Below, in pieces: positions 10,943 through 23,209 of a stretch of 64,000 bases of DNA. The position numbers and the translations under genes were made by a program. The notes under the pieces are model-generated. The model saw only the letters and a list, made by a program, of their open reading frames with translations, ran no database searches and was not told the DNA's origin. The stretch is from Plantago ovata (taxonomy: Eukaryota; Streptophyta; Magnoliopsida; Lamiales; Plantaginaceae). Location of the stretch: assembly GCA_028274465.1 (NCBI GenBank), contig CM051457.1, positions 99,013,982-99,077,981 of the forward strand, written 5' to 3'. How positions within the stretch are numbered: the stretch's first letter is position 1; each line of letters starts with the position of its first letter.

Positions 10943-11530
10943 CACCCTTGTCTGAATTCTAGTCTAACCTGTTTTAGGAGGGTCCCTGGAGGTGGATTAG
11001 AATGCTCTTGTGTATCATGTTTTGTAATTCTTTTCATCATGTTGCCCCTTGATACTTTCATTCTAATTTTTGGTTTTCTTTTTTTCTTCTTTTTTTTTTT
11101 TACTTTATATATTGTTTGAACTTTGCCATTTGGTGGAAATGAGTTGTGTAGTAAGGATGAACTTCTTATCAGCTTGCTCGTATATGTTTGTTTCAATTAT
11201 AGGTGATAATGTGCTAATCTTTCCATTATTGGTTTCAGGTGATAATCCTTTGTTATTTTAGCTCTTGTGATTTCTTTGAATCTGTTTGGGTGATCTGTAT
11301 TCTGAGAAAAAAGCTTTATTGAAAGAGAAGCATTCCAAGTTTAAACAGAGGTTATTAGTTCTATGACTTCCATAGGTAATCCAAAAATTACTCCATCTAT
11401 CTTAGTTGTCTGGGAACAATAGTATCATTTGCTTATGGAGTTGAGTAAGAGCAAGTGGTTGAATCTCATCGTGGAACAAGGTTCTTGCAAAACTGATTGA
11501 TACTGTAGCTAATTAATCTATCTGAATTAG
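10943..11530. other. Possible displaced 3' UTR / intergenic DNA
   Basis: With the Copia removed, this joins 5118 directly. It is T-rich with long T runs (11075-11101) and no credible coding frame, consistent with a 3' UTR and downstream flank of the putative gene ending at 5022, but not proof of it. Confidence 0.3.
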
Positions 11531-11539
11531 CCTATCAAA

Positions 11540-12300
11540 TTATTAGGTGTATCAAAATCGAGATTGAAACTCAGGATGCACCCGCTGTAGAAATATTGTA
11601 AGAGTCGCCCACTAGAAAAGCCATGATGTGGACACAGATTTTGCAACCCCTTAAATCGATCATGAGCCTCATGAAAGTCTTCATCATACATTTGTTCGAG
11701 GAGATAATCTGGCTCTTCATAGCCATTGTCTTGGAAGCGGGGTAGTACTGATTCATGAACTTATCATAGACTTGAGCTCAAGTTGTTAGGGATTCAGCCT
11801 CCAACGTTCCCAGCCATGTCTTTCCTCTATCACCTAGACCCATGGAGAAAACCTTCATCGTAAGGTCGTCCTCACTCAAACCAGCGATTGGTCTAGCAAC
11901 ATGAAAAATAAAATTCTCCAACTCGCTCAAGAATCCAATCACATCCTCATTTGCCATTCCAAAGAACTTTGGCAATTGTTGGAACATGTGGTTCTTGATT
12001 TCCAAGTTCCTTGTTGTATCATTGAGGACAATAGATGGTCCTCTAGGTCCAACCGTGGCCTTGGTGAGTGTCTTAATCGGTTGCTCCGCCATTTCACCTC
12101 CTCGATAGAAGGATTCAAGAATAGGTTCCAAGAGATCAAAGTGAGATTCCACTCGATTTTGAAAAATAGATGGTGCTACTCCTTCAAATTGCGAAACCAA
12201 ATTCCCCCTTCTCCTATATATGGAACAATCTGTCAATCTTGTCAACAAAAGGTTCAACGTTTGTCCTACCCTTTCGAGTTGTAGGTATACACTCACCTGA
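11540..12300 (-). pseudogene. Athila-like Ty3/Gypsy gag fragment
   Basis: Reading leftwards, the frame contains the retrotransposon gag pattern of plant Athila elements: FLSELENFIFHVARP, then GLGDRGKTWLGTLEAESLTT, then after an in-frame TGA (near 11790, where the family has Trp) YDKFMNQYYPASKT. A frameshift then moves the reading to the frame carrying the conserved RFKGLQNLCPHHG region near 11620-11650. It is broken and truncated; no pol is seen further left. Gag would form the capsid-like particle. Its LTR lies at 12431-13857. Confidence 0.75.
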
Positions 12301-12404
12301 AACAAGCAAGTATGAGCAACAAGCAAATAAAAGTATAAAAAGAAAGAAATGAGAAAGTGATGTTGGCTGAAAAAACCAAAACAAAATCACCAACCAAATG
12401 AGCT

Positions 12405-12426
12405 ATGTCCTCGGCAACGGCGCAAA
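12405..12426 (-). other. Primer-binding site of the Athila-like element
   Basis: On the minus strand TGCGCCGTTGCCGAGGAC matches, with one base lost near its start, the TGGCGCCGTTGCCG primer-binding site common in plant Gypsy elements. It lies six bases inside the LTR end. Confidence 0.7.
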
Positions 12427-12430
12427 ATTT

Positions 12431-13857
12431 TGATGTCGTTTGAAATCAAAATTAATATTTGCATTAAAGCCAATATTTGTATTAAAGCCAAAGAATATTT
12501 ATCACTACACAATACTTAGTGCAATGGCAAGCTGTCATCGAGTGTCGTTCTCTCGGGACTTAGCGTGGCTTTGTTTGGTTATTTTGTAAGTAATCTCAGT
12601 CAACAAGATCAGTTTCAAAAAGAGTTTTTTCAAACTTCAGACTTATCAAGTGCGCAACTAGATCAAGAGTTGTAAAGAACTAGGAGACAGGGTTGGGTGT
12701 AGCTCAGTGGAATTGATATATAATGAATCACTTGTATGCTCACAAGTTCAGTGCGTAAAGCCTTCAGCAAGTTCTACTACGTAAACCGTCTAGGCAAGTT
12801 TAAGACATACATCTTGAAAGGATCCTATCAATACTTTAGTAGTGTTGTCACAATCACTATCTAGCATGCTGCAAATCATCAAAGTATAAACTCGTAGCCT
12901 TGATTGACCAAGAGTTGTCACATACTCGTTTTCGAAGATATTTGATTGGCAACTACGGATTATAAATCAACCAAATGCAGCAAGAATAAATCAGAGCCTC
13001 ATGCAAGAATAACGTAATTCATACTATGATCAATTCCACATTCTACCACCAACACAATAAGGTTAGCTACTCATACTCATAATGCCAAACATCAAATCAT
13101 ATGAATAAACAATGGAATACATGAATTCAAATACGAAAGAAGAAATTTGATACAAGTTACCACCAAAGCTGTCACTATTTGATGGAATTACTCTAGAATC
13201 ACCTCCGTAAATGGATGTGTAATGTAATCCAAATGTTAAAACTTCAATCTCTAATGTATTACAATGGTCCAATGTTCCAATCTGAAAATTAGGGCTTGAG
13301 AAAGCTCCAAAAACGCAGAGAACAAAAGTCTGGAATTCTGAATGTGTGAAAAGATATAACTGAAATTTGTATTTAGTGAAAAAATCTGCTGCAGGAATTT
13401 GAACTGGGGGAAGCGCCCCGCCCAACTAGGCGCTTCGCCTGGAAGCGCCCAGCAGCACTACAGCTGCAGTTTCAAAACTGAAACTGCATAAATGCTCAGG
13501 GGAATCCCCTGCAGAGCTGGGTATTTCCCCTGGGGTATGTGTGCAGTTCCGGCTCTTTTTCTTCAGCTCTAAGCCTCGAATAGCCTTCTAATCCCTTAAA
13601 AACACGGTCTTCAATCACTTAATCGATCCCGGACACTAGTGAGCACGCCCATGGAAGTCGTAGCACTCAAACATGGTCCAAATGCATCCAAAATGTTGCG
13701 TTTGAGCTCAAAACCGCCATTTTGTACCTAAGTACTTGAGAAATACAAAACAAACTAAACGTGACACTATTCTAAAAAACTAACAACAAAACTAAAGCCA
13801 AAGATAGCAAAAGAAGGCAAAAAAGACAAGATGAACGTGCCAAAAATACGTTCATCA
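12431..13857 (-). repeat. 5' LTR of the Athila-like element
   Basis: About 1.43 kb, starting TGATGAACG and ending GACATCA on the minus strand. It carries the AGTCCCGAGAGAACGACACT block (12541-12570) also found in the solo LTR at 35986-37370. A palindrome-rich patch lies at 13400-13540, including TGCAGTTTC/GAAACTGCA arms. Open frames inside it have no recognisable homology and I regard them as chance. Confidence 0.7.
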
Positions 13858-15550
13858 CTCAAGAACCTTACGACAAGGGCCAACATGGGAAGAGCAGGGC
13901 AGAAGGCTACTCGGACATTAGGAACCTGGCGCCAGGGATCGAGTAGCCTGTCCAACCACTGCTAGTCGAGCCAAGGCAAGCTAGCCTTCCAGAAGCTTCC
14001 TTTTAGCCCCGAATTGTTGAAAATGCCCTCCTAACCCTAATCCGAGTGATTGGGGCAAGTCCATGGACCTCCTAAATAGGCTTTGGTCTAAGGAGACTTC
14101 AATCCTAGACTTACACTTGTCATGATCATACAAAAAGTGACAATAAAATATTACAAGTATATAAAGGAACCTTATTTATTCCCCCAAGGTAACTATTAAC
14201 CAACTCTACCTACTCTCATCATTACTACTAGGGAATTTCACCTACTCCCTACACATAAAGTGGTCCCTCCAGTTTGATCCTTAACAAACCGGGCAAGCGG
14301 TCCTAACCCCCCCCCCCCCCCCCCCCCGCGCACCCATTCAAGTTTTTTTAGGTCCAAGTACCATGGTGATCACTTAGAAGCAAAGAGGAGCAACGCATTG
14401 AAGACTTAGTACGATCTTGAAAGAGTAGCACGAATTACCCTACAACAGAGGAAATATAATTTAGTTTGAAAATTTGTGTTTTGGGTGTATTATGAATTTT
14501 GGCACAGGGCCTCTAAAAGTCAGAGCCGCCCCTGTACGTGAAACCCCAATTCAGACCCAAGTCGTTTTAGCACTCCCAAAGGCCATAGCAAAAGAAGAAG
14601 AAAAAAAGATGGAAAAATGCGAGGGGGTATTATCGACAACATCAATCTCCGAAAATAAGAATTGCATAGCCAAACAAGAAAATGAAAATCTGGTCCAATA
14701 AACATTTTCTAGTGCATTTTAGCAAACCAATCATGGAAAAGTCTCACATTTAGTAGGAAATACTGGTTTTTCTTTTCCTAGTTCAAACCAAACAGCCTCT
14801 TCATGAAATTTAATATGAATTTGTAATTTGTGTGCAATGTTAGAGTATAACTCAATGAATTATACTCATCTTGGTGTCTAGTTGTCAACTATAATTGAAA
14901 GGATTCTTCTGATACCGTTAATTAGCTGCGAATTTTATGTGCTTCTTATAAAGGGGATATTGTCATATTGCAATGTCAACGGACCAGTTTGAAGTTTTCA
15001 ACTTTTCATAGTTTAGTTTTGCTCTAACAAGACATGCATTACTCTTTGCACTGGGTGCACCTATTGCTGGTTCCCCGTACTATATTGTACTCAGCTCCAA
15101 CAGTTTCCAGAAAACAAAGTTTTACACCGTGCAATTAGAAAAATGAAAATTTATACAGTATAACTCCATTTCAGGATGGAACACAGTTTAGAGACCAAAA
15201 TCTGTATAACTTCATTTACAAAATATACTATAGATAACTCAATATAGACACATACATCTACATCAGGGACCAAGTTCATCAAGCGCAGTTCAACTTTTCC
15301 TCTACAACAGAAAATAATTGAACTTTTCTTCTACAGCAGAAAATAATACAGTTTCTACATTCATGTGTACATCGCTGTGCAATGATAGATGAAGATAAGA
15401 AAAAACCACAAGCAGCTATACCCTGCAACTAGGAACAATTTTTTGGCTTTCACTTCTAAAAAGAATCCCAAAACAAGTAAAAAAAATTAAGTCAGTATCC
15501 CACTGGAGGAATGCCTACACTTTCACAAAAGCTGCCTAATGGCTAACAAG
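13858..15550. other. Intergenic region with a 21-base C homopolymer
   Basis: No gene recognised. A run of 21 C residues lies at 14307-14327. The part left of the EMSY-LIKE stop (about 15200-15550) probably holds that gene's 3' UTR. Confidence 0.5.
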
Positions 15551-17110
15551 CTATCCCTCTATATTATTCTCTTCTATGTCTGCAGCCTGTCCATGCATAC
15601 TTTGACCCACATCATCTGAGGAGAAAATTTGAAGGCAAAACAAAATGATAAGATACTGGGAAGACAATTTAGCCCGTGCAAATTGAACAAAGGTACTCTT
15701 TCAATGGTTTAAAGTGGATAAACACATCTAACAATTTCAGCTTTCAGATAATCAGAAAGTATGCAACAGTGCCGTTTCAAAAAAAAAAGAAAGTATGCAG
15801 CAGTTTTATGTGTCTCAGTGCAGTGAAACGATTTCACAAACTGAGAAATCAAATATGTCTTTAGTACCTGTATCAAATGCATCTGCCAGCTTTGCAATCA
15901 CTTGAATTAGTGTCTGTTCATGTTCCTGCAAAACCATTTGGCGTTGAATTTTAGCACAAGTATGAATTGAGCCTATATCTCAGTTCACAACAAAAAACAC
16001 TTACTTTGAGCAGTTTCTTAGCCTTGTCAATCTCTGCTTCATCAGGGTGACTTGCATCAAGCACTTTTTCCACCTGCCACAAAGGTTAAGAATAGTGAGT
16101 GAACAAGCTAGATGCCAATGTTTCAAGAAGATCATCCGCAGACGTACCTTTTTTATCAATGTGTCAGTGTGGTAAATTTCAATTTCACCCAAATCATCCC
16201 CCTTAGCCCCATTTCCTGATGGCTGGACTGCATCGCCAAATTGGCTTATCGAGGATGTTCTGCCTCTTCCAGGATGTGGTACACCTAGCTCACCTTGTCG
16301 AGACATTACAGGATCATCACCAACCCACCGGATATCCTCAGGCGGGACCTGCATGAGAATAGTAACCATGCACGTTCAAATAATCACATTTAGCAGCCAA
16401 TGTCCAGCAGAAGGAACAAAATATTTTGATATCATAAGCAAGCAATATTGATTTTGAATTTAGCCCACAGCAGAAGGGCCAATAAACACCAAAATAGCCA
16501 TATTAAATCTCAAATCACAAGGCATGAAAGCAAAGCAACTTCTAATATTAGCATTTCACTAAGTCATCTTGTGAGTGATATTTTCTCGCAGCCAGAAAAC
16601 AATAGGCATTTACTAATGTGGATGCATATAAAGTTGAACATTCAAAAAGATTCATAGAATAGACAAATGTTTGTCATGATATTATACGTGCCTAAAGAGT
16701 CTCGAGGGTTAAAATTTAGCTTGTCTTCAATTTATTACATCGACATTAGTTACAAACAATGTGAATTATTACCGCCCCAATGAGTTCCTATGTTTGTCTC
16801 TTTTTTTTTCACGAGTTCACATGAGACTGTATGTTTGGTTTGAGTCGACAATTAAAAAATATGTAAGAGTGATGAATGAAAAAAATTAATTGGGGGGGGG
16901 GGGGGGGTGGGGTCCACAATTAAGCAACTATAATGATAATGTGGGGTACTTGCAAAATTAGGAGATGTATAGAAATGAGTGGGGTGGAGGGAGTATGTGT
17001 TGTTTCAGTTTGCGATACATGAATATATATATAGCATTTTGTTACAATACAATACGGTACCAAGATGATTATAACGTTGTATATAAAGCTCATTCAATTT
17101 CATAAAAAAA

Positions 17111-17145
<35 letters not shown>

Positions 17146-19577
17146 AAAAAAACTAAATTGAAATTAATAATCAAATAAGTCTGAGCTCCAGAAGACAAAG
17201 TTAATATGGCTACCTCTTTCATGTTGACCCATTCCAAGGTCGCATTTGGTGTACCGTAGTCATAAACCAATGAATGGCGGGCCTGAAAAAGAAATATGCA
17301 CCATACTATTACGTAATTAATCCATAACAAAACAAAGAAAAGAAAAAGAATGACATGGGTTTCGAAAAAATGAAATGCGACATTCCATTGAATACAGTTG
17401 CATACTAGGAAGAAAAGATTATAAGAGTTAGATACAGGTACAGGACATGCACGTGGGCATATTATAATCCCAAAAGATAGGATATAGATACGGCACAATA
17501 GGTTTAAATAGAATATTTATTTATATGTTTAATTTCTTAGAATAATGTAGGACGTGACAGTAATCGAACCAATTCAACGTTTCTATATTCCAAAAACTCT
17601 TTCTTTAATTATACTTCTTCGACATCCATAGGACCTTTTCTTCTTTATCATGCAACCAACTAAAAACTCAGCAGACCTCCAGAATCTTGTTTCTAACAAA
17701 GAGATAGAGGAAGGGTGCGTATGTGATACTGTGCTCCGAAGAAGTGTATGTGCTCCACTTGCTGACATATAGTTCTTGCAAAGTAAAGCATCTAACATAA
17801 CACATGCGCCGATAGAATTGTCATGATCATAAACCCTAAATATTATCCCCTTTATCCTTATATTAAGAATGACAAGACCCCGATGTATCATCAACAGTTC
17901 AACACTTTTGGGAGAGAAACCAAATATAATAGATGGAAACAAATTATATAACATTCAAGTTTAGGTGGATAGGTACCAGAGAAGCACATATGATGCAATT
18001 TTTCGCATTTGAATTCAAACATTTCTATTACAGGCTTAAGCAGATCTATTAAGATCACCACATGTTTATAATGGTCTTATGATTAAAGAGTTACTGTAAA
18101 CAAAAACATAAAAGGAGAGAGTAAGAACAGTAAAAGAAATATAATACAAACATACATCTACAGGATTGTAGTCAGTTATGACAGCCTCGTAGAAGTTGTT
18201 GTCTGCAGGCCATCTTATCATCACTTTCCTACCAATTAACGGATCACGTATGCCTTCGGAGGAGACATCCATAGGTGCACCAGATGAATGATCAACATAC
18301 TGTTGCTGCATGGGTCTTGTGGCGGAGAATCCAGGTTGGCCCTATATAGAAACGTCAAGAACGCACATCAATAAAAACATATAATTTCATCACCGGTCTA
18401 TTTACTTTTGTGATAACCAAAACATACAGTGTAAGGCCTTCGTCCACCAATTCCCGGTGTAGATCCCCATCTCCCGGCAGAAGATAACTGTTGTGAGGTG
18501 GCACTCATCGAGTGATGACCTGGTATAAATGCCTTCTGCTTTCTCCGAGAAGCTGAGACTGTGGGACTGGGTAATTGATTGCTAACATGCTGCGGTGCAA
18601 GGTGTGGCGGTACATTCCGAATCCCACCTGCTTCTCTCCACTCCCTGATTCTGCGGATGAGGTCATCACCATTGACCTCACTGAGTAGCTCTCTATGTTC
18701 ATCATCTGAAACCCTTAATTCCTTCCTCAATTCTGTTATTAGACCTTCTTTCTCCTGAATAAAATTAATACCATTACGAATCCAACTATTATAGACATAT
18801 TATGATATACTCCCTCCGTCCCAAAACAGTTGTACCGTTTTGACTTTTTGCAGTCAACAAAAATGAAGTTTGACTACAAATTAATCTTAAACTATAATAT
18901 TAAAATATTCATCAAAATTATATTCTGAAACTTTCCATCCTAAACTTTCAATATCAATATGTAATTTTATAAAATATTTTATCATTATAGTTTAAGAGTA
19001 ATTTGTAGACTTGTAGTCAAACTTGAATTCTGTTGACCGCAAAAATTCAAAACGGTGCAACTGTTTTTGGGACGGACGGAGTACATAAATGTCAGAATAA
19101 ACAAGAATAAACAAACAGGTATACCCATGTCAGCGCGTTAGACTGCGCTTTGAAAGCTCGTAGAACTGCACCGTAAGCAATTTGCTCGAGATTGTGTATT
19201 TCGAATTCCATGTCACTTTGGTATGTGGCTGAGCCTATAAATGATCTTCCGTTTACTGCAGCACAAGTACCTCCTACAGGAAATCTGATCAGATTATCAT
19301 CATAAGTACCTCAACTGAATAACTTCTATAGATCAACAAATAAATTCTCAATAAACCCTAACCCTAACCCTCACACACAAAATTCCCAATTCTGAACCAA
19401 AAATTGAAAAACATACCATAAAACCGTACAAATACTGAAATTATCACATAAACGAAATCATAGGTACAGTAAATTGACAAATAAAACTGCGAAAAGGAAA
19501 ACGGAGACAAAATCAAGCGCAAAATCAACAAAATAGAGTTAACACACACCTCTGTTTTCTATGAATTCAAATTCCAT
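15551..19577 (-). CDS. EML: EMSY-LIKE protein (ENT and Tudor-like domains)
   Basis: Nine coding exons, all GT-AG, read 19577-19550, 19273-19125, 18754-18428, 18341-18156, 17282-17214, 16348-16148, 16073-16005, 15925-15868 and 15615-15551, giving 383 residues without a break. Residues 31-110 form an ENT domain (YGAVLRAFKAQSNALTW, ELRVSDDEHRELL). Residues 201-255 form the Agenet/Tudor-like fold (DPLIGRKVMIRWP, YEAVITDYNP, LEWVNMKE), and residues 310-370 form a C-terminal helical segment (LGEIEIYHTDTLIKKVEKV). Arabidopsis EML proteins are nuclear, bind modified histone H3 and act in immunity and seed development; that role is assumed here by homology. Two in-frame starts exist; Met31, at the ENT domain, could also be used. 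Length and domain order are normal. Intron 2 holds a Stowaway MITE. Confidence 0.92.
16769..16998. repeat. Possible MITE with a poly-G tract in an EML intron
   Basis: The segment ends in GGTGGAGGGAGTAT, the mirror of common plant MITE ends, and contains 16 consecutive G residues at 16892-16907. The left end (ACCGCCCCAATGAG) is only weakly complementary. It lies in the intron between EML exons 5 and 6. Confidence 0.3.
17104..17152. repeat. (TAAA)n microsatellite
   Basis: About ten AAAT units in the EML intron between exons 5 and 6, ending about 60 bp past the donor of exon 5. Confidence 0.85.
18810..19081. mobile_element. Stowaway-type MITE in EML intron 2
   Basis: 272 bp bounded by CTCCCTCCGTCCC on the left and GGGACGGACGGAG on the right, which are inverted repeats, with TA on both sides (18808-18809, 19082-19083). 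The interior is itself largely palindromic. Short size, TA duplication and end sequence are typical of Tc1/Mariner-derived Stowaway elements. It is cleanly intronic and need not affect the protein. Confidence 0.88.
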
Positions 19578-20415
19578 CAAAGGAGGTAGCCAAATTCAAT
19601 GTCGAACGAGGTTTCTTCTCCACTTATCTCTCTCTACCTCTCAGTGCTCTGCGTCTTTATGGAAGAGAAAGAGAATTGGAGCTTAGTATGGGAATTGGGA
19701 ACAAGAACAATTGAATTGGTGGTGAATTGATTCAATTTGAATTTGGGTACAACTTTTCTGAAACGAGGTACAAGCGACTAAAGCGGTACGGACTGAACTT
19801 GATCGAATTTTTTTTGTGTCCATTAATTCAGCCTATGTAGCATGAATACGGCCAAGTCATGAAGTTTTTAATAAACAAACGTATTAAATACGAAACGGCA
19901 CAAAAACGACGAGAAAACGTATTTATTCCATTTTCATTAGTTTTCAATTCTTTTGTCCATCAATTTGGGTTGTATTTTATTGTAAGTTTGTTGTCCATAT
20001 ACTACTTTATTAACATTATTATATTAGAAAATTACTAATCCATGTGTTGTTTACACTAATGTAATTAGAATATCAAATTTAAATTTAAGAGTTAGAGATT
20101 AAACCTTTGTTAAAGAATTAGTACTTTAGTAGTTAAAGAATTAGGCCTACTTATATTATTATTAGTAGTTAAGTAATTTAGCTAATATAACAAAATATAT
20201 AACAATATATATGTAAAAAAAAACGTATTTTTTTAACGTATTCGTATTTTGAAATTTTAAATTTTACCATTTTTACGTATCGTATTCCTCTTGTGTATTC
20301 GTATTCGTACTTCTTAGATTCTAGCCCTATTAGCCCATCTCTCGCAGTTAGACCCACAGAATCCAAAATGCACTCTCTCCTGCCACATCACTTTTACACT
20401 AAATAGAATCCACAC
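19578..20415. other. EML 5' UTR/promoter and AT-rich flank
   Basis: The first 200 bp (to about 19780) are the likely EML 5' UTR and core promoter, with CT-rich stretches. Beyond that the DNA is AT-rich with no recognised gene. Confidence 0.4.
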
Positions 20416-20419
20416 CATC

Positions 20420-21853
20420 AACTATCTCCAGCAGTTAGAACTCAAGTTAGAATTCAACAGAACTCACAATTTAATTTATTTTCTTATTTCTTTTTAAACA
20501 CATTCTTAATTTCATTCTTTTTTTCATTTTTTAAAAAACTCATTCTTTATTTCATTTTAACACCACTAAATAATAATAATAACATTACATTAATTTTAAA
20601 AATTAAAATACTTGATAAATAAAAATTTAAAAAAATAATAATAAAAAAAAAACATACTAGTAGAACTAAAATTACCACGATAACATAAAAATACTACTTA
20701 TTACATAAAAATACTACTCCTTTTCGTTAAGGCCTAAAATTCAAGTGTTTCATTGTACTCGATCGTCTCAACTTCACTAACTGTTGCTCCTTCCTCCACC
20801 TTGCTTTGATACTTCTTCACAACTTTGAACATTCTCGACCTCGCCATAGCTTGAATTGCTTTCATAATTTCATTCTCTTCTTGTGGTGTGCTTTTTTGCT
20901 TGTTCTTTATTTTCGTTTGATGTATATCGGGTGGGGGGGGGATCAAGATTTACTTCCGAAGTAGCATTTGGCCCATCTCCGGTGTTCGCATCGGAAGAGG
21001 TTGTGTATTGGCCAACTTCATTGATCCGGACGCGTTTCAAATTGGATGTGTACAATTGTGCGTATGATCTTCATTTTGGTTGATCCTTCAATATTAAGCG
21101 GCATCCTTGATATTTTCAAACCGGAGCGCTCTTTGATTTGTACGTCCACATGCGTTCAAGCCAAAACTCCTCCACCCTCTTGTGTATATCTTCAACACTA
21201 GTGGTGCCACTTATTGGTACACTTCTCACTACGAAAAAGGCGACTATGAGCAAGTGGATGACTATTTCATTGTAACTCAACACGATATTCCATACACATG
21301 GAAGAATTTTGTGGAAACTAGAATGAAGTCAACTGATTCTAGTAGGGCTTTGTTATTGCAAAAGGAGTTGATCGAACTAACGTGGCAGAAACATGAAATT
21401 GAATGATGGTAGATTTAGTTTTAAAGTAAATGTATGGATTTCTTTTTATTAGGGATTTATAATTTTAATTTTTAGGAAAGTGAGTTTTAAATCTCATGCA
21501 TTACTATTTATAAAGTTATCATCTATTCAAATTTTAAATTTTGTTGTGAATATTTCATTTAAATATCAAAGTTTAAATTTGAAATAACAATGGTATATAA
21601 TTTAAAAACATAAATCAAAGATCAACTTTTAAATAGGAAAAATAAAATAAAAGCATAAATGAAATTGAATGATATAAATGAAAATGAAAAACAAAAGTTA
21701 TAAAAAAGAAGATAAAAAAAATGGAAAAGAAAAGAAAAAATCAACATAACCAGTTCTGAAGAACCGAACGAGTTCTATCATTCAACCTAACAGAACACTG
21801 CTGGCGTTCTGTTGGGGTTTTGTTGAGGTCAACAGAACACTGTTGGAGATGGC
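20420..21853. mobile_element. Decayed terminal-inverted-repeat DNA transposon (PIF/Harbinger-like?)
   Basis: The left edge reads ATCTCCAGCAGTTAGAAC and the right edge, reversed, GCCATCTCCAACAGTGTTC, a pair of imperfect inverted ends of the type seen in plant Harbinger-like elements. Inside, short broken frames remain on both strands: minus 20734-21055, with an E/K-rich helical piece (EENEIMKAIQAMARSRMFKV), and plus 21182-21406 (TWKNFVETRMKS...LLLQKELIELTWQ). I do not recognise either with certainty. The target duplication could not be fixed. Confidence 0.35.
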
Positions 21854-21859
21854 CTTAGA

Positions 21860-23180
21860 GTTCGAAGTTACGGGACAATCGTATTTTCAGTTACAAAACA
21901 ATACCCATTAGATAGTTGTAATTACATCCATGTCCACGAACTTGACTTTTGTAGAATTAAAATGTGGAATGTACATTTTTTTTCCCTCGTCAAAATCACA
22001 TTTCCCCTTTGACCAAACAATATTAATTTTTTTTATTATATATTTACCCCAACATTTTCTATTTCACGAAATTGACACTAAATATTTTAAATTAAGTCAC
22101 ATAATTTCTAAAAATTTCAAATTGGCAAAAAAATATATTGCAAATTATTCCCCAACAAGATTAATGTTAAAATATAAGTCCCAAGAAGATTGTTTTTTAA
22201 TTAATCGATTTCTTTTTTCCTTTTTTTTTAATCTTCTTCTTATTCAAAACTCCGGTACCGAAGTCCATCGCCGATCTGGTACCTGACAGGGAGCTGAAGT
22301 TCCCAGATCGGGGTAGAAAAGCTCCGATCTGGGAGCTTTTTTGCTCCGAGATTGTTGCAGATCCGTTTTGGTACCGGAAAATTGGAAGAATAAAGATTGA
22401 AGGAAAAAACAAAAAAAAAGGAAAAAGAGAAAAAAACAAAATAAAAGATAAAATTAAAAAAGAAAAAAGGAAGAATAAACTAAGGACATGTTTGGGGGGA
22501 GGAGATAGAATAAGTCCACATTGTTTGGTCAACTCACCTATGGAAAAATGGATCCAGATGTAATTAAAAATATGATGGTCCCTCAGATAAAAAGTGTATA
22601 TTTAGTGAGGGGTGCAGCCGTAAAAATCCCTTTGGGCCAACAGAATTGGAAGTGCACCCTCCCAAATATACACAAACGAACGCAACTGAAAATCTATTCG
22701 AAACTTGATTCTTCATAGAAAAAACTCGTAGATTGAACAAGAAAACGGAAAATTGAATCAAATTGATTTCAAACCTAACAAAGATGAGGAAAAAGAAAAA
22801 AGAAAGGACACGATCGATAGGCCTACCTCTCAATTACAGTCGGTGGTGGTCTCGACTCTCGAATATGTCCGTCTGAGTTTAGCTAGAGTGTTAGACATAT
22901 ATTGGCTATGACTGAGCCCAATGTATTGTTTCTAAATAATAAATAATTTTTAATTTTTTTACTTTGTTAAATAATAATAATTGTTATTATTTCTTTATAA
23001 TAAATACGAAATCTTATTATCACATAAAGTTAGATGAGAATTTAGCAACAAACTGTGCTCCCACCTCTTTCTGATTATTAAAACTCAATCTATGAAAAAT
23101 ATAAATACCACTCATAGCATTATTAGAGTGACTAACACAAAGATGCTTAAGATGTAAAATTGTATTCAAAGTCTCCTTGA
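21860..23180. other. Region without recognised genes
   Basis: Apart from the foldback, this is AT-rich DNA with only chance frames. Confidence 0.4.
22195..22440. repeat. Foldback (long inverted repeat)
   Basis: The two halves around about 22312 are complementary at several levels: a T/C-rich left arm against an A/G-rich right arm, CCGGTACC on both outer shoulders, and CCCAGATCGG/CCGATCTGGG as a perfect 10-bp inner stem. A transcript would fold into a long hairpin. Confidence 0.55.
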
Positions 23181-23209
23181 ATCAGTGTTTTAGCCACAAC
23201 TAGTCACGA

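Noticed and set aside
11894..12284. 127-codon plus frame
   Set aside because: Antisense to the Athila gag fragment, whose minus-strand reading has clear homology.
13063..13425. 120-codon minus frame
   Set aside because: It lies wholly inside the Athila LTR, has no domain and no supporting signals.
17100..17498. 132-codon minus frame ending in Leu/Phe/Ile/Tyr repeats
   Set aside because: It spans EML exon 5 but runs into introns and the TAAA repeat; only 17214-17282 is exon.
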